DNA of 14,165 nt. Origin: CAYSPU01 sp964432995. Its GTDB lineage: Bacteria; Verrucomicrobiota; Verrucomicrobiia; Limisphaerales; JAHDYP01. The stretch spans positions 1-14,165 of the forward strand of contig CAYSPU010000154.1 of the NCBI GenBank assembly GCA_964432995.1. Direction: 5' to 3'. Of the stretch, positions 11,775-14,165 are shown piece after piece; position 1 is the stretch's first letter; each line of letters begins with the position of its first letter. The notes under the pieces were generated by a model. That model had not been told where the DNA came from. It did no database searches and saw only the letters and a program-made list of their open reading frames with translations. A program made the position numbers and the translations under genes.

Positions 11775-14165
11775 ATGTCGCGCGCGGAATTCGTCCACCT
11801 GCACGTCCATTCGGAGTACTCGCTCCTGGACGGCGCCTGCCGTCTGGACCGCCTGGTGGAACGCGCGCGCACGCTCGGCTTCCCCGCCTTGGCCATCACC
11901 GATCACGGGGTCCTGTACGGCGCAATCGATTTCTACCAGGCGGCGCGCGAACAGGAAATCCGCCCCATCCTCGGCTGCGAAGTCTATGTGGCCCCCGGCA
12001 GTCGCTTCGACAAGAAATCGGCCGGCGGCGGCCGGGACGTCTACCACCACCTCCTGCTCCTGGCGGCGGACAACACCGGCTATCGCAACCTCATCCAACT
12101 GGTCACCGCCGCCCACCTCGAGGGTTACTACTACAAGCCCCGCGTCGACAAGGAACTCCTCGCCGCCCACGCCTCCGGCATCATCGCCCTCTCCGGCTGC
12201 CTCGCCAGCGAAGTCCCCGACCTCATTGCGCGCGACCAACTCGTCCGCGCCCGCGAAACCATCGACTGGTTTCGGCAAACCTTCGGGCCCGACCGCTACT
12301 ACCTCGAACTGCAGAATCACGGCTTGGCGGAACAGGCCAAGGTCAACCGGCAGTTGATCGCCTGGGCCCCGGAGTTCGGCCTCAAGCTGGTCGCCACGAA
12401 CGACGTCCATTACGTGCAGCGCGAGCACTCGCATGCCCACGACTGCCTGATCTGCATCGGCACCCAAAGCCTGCTCTCCGACGCCAAACGACTCCGCTAC
12501 CAGCCCGAACAGTTCTACCTCCGCTCCGCCGACGAGATGGCCGCCCTCTTCGCCGAAGTGCCGGAAGCCGTCCGCAACACCCTCGAAGTCGCCGAACGCT
12601 GTCAGGTCGAAATCCCGTTCGGTAAACTGCATTACCCGGTGTTCCATCCGCCCGAGGGGATCAGCCGCGAAGCCTGCCTCCGTCAACTGCTCGCCGATGG
12701 CCTCGCGCACCGCTACGGAATCCGCGCCCGGCCCGAGGGCGAGACCTTCGTCGTCGAGTCGGTCGAAGACCCGCACCGCCTCCCCACCTGGACGCCGGAG
12801 GACGCGACCGACCCGGCCACGGACGCCGGGGCGGCACCGCCCGCGCTGTCGGATCCGCCGGTCGCCGCCGCCGTCAACGCCTTGCTCGAACGGCTCCGAC
12901 TCGAGTTGCGCGTCATCGAAGAGACCGGGTTCGTCAGCTACTTCCTCATCGTCGGCGATTTCGTCCGCCACGGCCGCAGCAAGGGCGTCGCCTGCGTCGC
13001 CCGTGGATCCGCCGCCGGATCGCTCGTCACCTACCTCCTCGAGATCTCGAACGTCGACCCCATCCGCTACGGCCTCCTCTTCGAGCGCTTCCTCAATCCC
13101 GAGCGCGTCAACCCGCCGGATATCGACATCGACTTCGCGGACGACCGCCGGGCCGATGTCATCGACTATGTGCGCCAGAAATACGGCGAGACCTGCGTGG
13201 CCCAGATCGTCACCTTCGGGACAATGGGCGCCAAATCGGTGATCCGTGACGTCGGCCGGGTGATGGGCCTCAGCTACTCCGAGTGCGACCGGTTGGCCAA
13301 GATGATCCCCAACGAGCTGAAGATGACCCTGGCCAAGGCGCTGCAGCAGTCCCCCGACTTCAAACAGGCCTACGAGACCGAGGAAGCCACCCGGGAATTG
13401 GTCGACACCGCCTTCGTCCTCGAGGATCTCACCCGCAACGCCTCCGTCCACGCCGCCGGAGTCGTCATCGGCGGCGAACCGCTCGTCAACCTGCTCCCCC
13501 TGAAGCGCGACGAAAACGGCAGCATCGTCACCCAATACGCCATGGGGCCCGTGGGGGAACTCGGCCTCCTGAAGATGGACTTCCTGGGGCTCAAGACGCT
13601 CACCGTCATCCGCAACACCTGCGAAATGGTGCAGCGCACCCGGAACATCGCCATCCCCATCGACCGCCTCCCCTTGGACGACGCCCCCACCTACGAACTC
13701 CTCAACCGCGCCCAAACCCTCGGCGTCTTCCAACTGGAATCCGGCGGGATGCGCGATCTCTGCCGCAAATTCCAGATCCGATCGCTCGACCACATCACGG
13801 CCCTGATCGCGCTCTACCGTCCGGGCCCCATGGACCTGATCCCGGAATACATCCGGCGCCGCAACGGCGAGGTGAAGATCGAATACGAACATCCCCTGCT
13901 CGAACCCATCTGCCGCGAGACCTACGGCATCATGGTCTACCAGGAGCAGGTCATGCAGGCCGCCCAGGTGCTCGCCGGCTACACCCTCGGTTCCGCCGAC
14001 CTCCTCCGCCGCGCCATGGGCAAAAAGAAGGTCGAGGAAATGGCCCAGCAACGCAGCCGCTTCGTCGAAGGCTGCGCCCGCACCAACCAGATCCCCGCCG
14101 CCAAAGCCAACGACATCTTCGACCTGCTCGAGAAGTTCGCCGGCTACGGCTTCAACAAGTCCCAC
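11775..14165 (+). CDS. dnaE: DNA polymerase III alpha subunit, 3' end beyond the window
   Basis: 797 codons are visible and no stop is reached; DnaE is usually about 1,100-1,200 residues. It is the replicative polymerase catalytic subunit. The PHP domain is at the N terminus, with apparently complete metal ligands: HLHVHSEYS (His10, His12), ITDHG (Asp43, His44), GCEVY (Glu69) and NDVHY (Asp210, His212). The palm aspartates are Asp451 and Asp453 in PPDIDIDF and Asp602 in LLKMDFLGLKTL. The nucleotide-binding segment is ARGSAAGS at 409-416. Fingers motifs LLRRAMGKKK and GYGFNKSH close the visible part. The acidic, Pro/Ala-rich stretch at about 313-370 is longer than the E. coli counterpart. ATG 11775 begins directly at the PHP motif. 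Codon bias and homology are unambiguous; the long antisense frame opposite it is a shadow. Confidence 0.98.
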   Translation, partial: MSRAEFVHLHVHSEYSLLDGACRLDRLVERARTLGFPALAITDHGVLYGAIDFYQAAREQEIRPILGCEVYVAPGSRFDKKSAGGGRDVYHHLLLLAADNTGYRNLIQLVTAAHLEGYYYKPRVDKELLAAHASGIIALSGCLASEVPDLIARDQLVRARETIDWFRQTFGPDRYYLELQNHGLAEQAKVNRQLIAWAPEFGLKLVATNDVHYVQREHSHAHDCLICIGTQSLLSDAKRLRYQPEQFYLRSADEMAALFAEVPEAVRNTLEVAERCQVEIPFGKLHYPVFHPPEGISREACLRQLLADGLAHRYGIRARPEGETFVVESVEDPHRLPTWTPEDATDPATDAGAAPPALSDPPVAAAVNALLERLRLELRVIEETGFVSYFLIVGDFVRHGRSKGVACVARGSAAGSLVTYLLEISNVDPIRYGLLFERFLNPERVNPPDIDIDFADDRRADVIDYVRQKYGETCVAQIVTFGTMGAKSVIRDVGRVMGLSYSECDRLAKMIPNELKMTLAKALQQSPDFKQAYETEEATRELVDTAFVLEDLTRNASVHAAGVVIGGEPLVNLLPLKRDENGSIVTQYAMGPVGELGLLKMDFLGLKTLTVIRNTCEMVQRTRNIAIPIDRLPLDDAPTYELLNRAQTLGVFQLESGGMRDLCRKFQIRSLDHITALIALYRPGPMDLIPEYIRRRNGEVKIEYEHPLLEPICRETYGIMVYQEQVMQAAQVLAGYTLGSADLLRRAMGKKKVEEMAQQRSRFVEGCARTNQIPAAKANDIFDLLEKFAGYGFNKSH

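Noticed and set aside
11691..14165. 824-codon open frame on the minus strand opposite dnaE
   Set aside because: The plus strand encodes a clear DnaE with all polymerase motifs. The antisense frame is Gly/Val/Asp/Glu-rich shadow sequence, as often seen in GC-rich genes.
1..14165. CRISPR array, insertion sequence or tRNA gene
   Set aside because: No regularly spaced direct repeats outside the coding repeats, no transposase motifs with terminal inverted repeats, and no cloverleaf-like segment were seen.

Overview
The window is a GC-rich, densely packed bacterial chromosome segment that looks verrucomicrobial (PVC superphylum). The reasons are indirect: two neighbouring enzymes (a Gfo/Idh/MocA oxidoreductase and an AP_endonuc_2-type TIM barrel) carry Tat signals, as is common in that group; most genes lack a Shine-Dalgarno sequence; and the DnaE sequence is of a PVC-like type as far as I can recall it. 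The phylum is an inference, not a search result. No tRNA, rRNA, CRISPR array or insertion sequence was seen, and no gene-free stretch exceeds 300 bases.

Layout. 1-2400 (minus): a Tat-exported oxidoreductase followed by a Tat-exported sugar-phosphate isomerase-like TIM barrel, ending in a perfect 14-bp hairpin. 2383-4727 (minus): an amidohydrolase followed by a DUF1846 protein, 17 bp apart. 4820-6055 (plus): an exported Pro/Ala-rich repeat protein, divergent from the amidohydrolase and tail-to-tail with the next gene. 6071-9084 (minus): two paralogous HtrA/Deg-like proteins. The first transcribed (7633-9084) has a complete His-Asp-Ser triad. The second (6071-7561) has lost the Asp and the Ser and looks like a pseudoprotease. 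9176-11698 (minus): an accessory-looking module with a short unrecognised ORF, a 16-residue mini-ORF, a Schlafen/AlbA_2-type protein with a GHKL-like C-terminal half, and a ParA-type ATPase. Consecutive members are joined by ATGA stop/start overlaps. 11775-14165 (plus): dnaE, the DNA polymerase III alpha subunit, cut off by the window edge after 797 codons.

Two points stand out. First, the AlbA_2-ParA module sits between housekeeping genes without ParB or an evident parS site, and is the best candidate for an undescribed system. Second, five starts have sigma70-like -35/-10 pairs placed so that transcription would begin at or within a few bases of the start codon, suggesting leaderless mRNAs.
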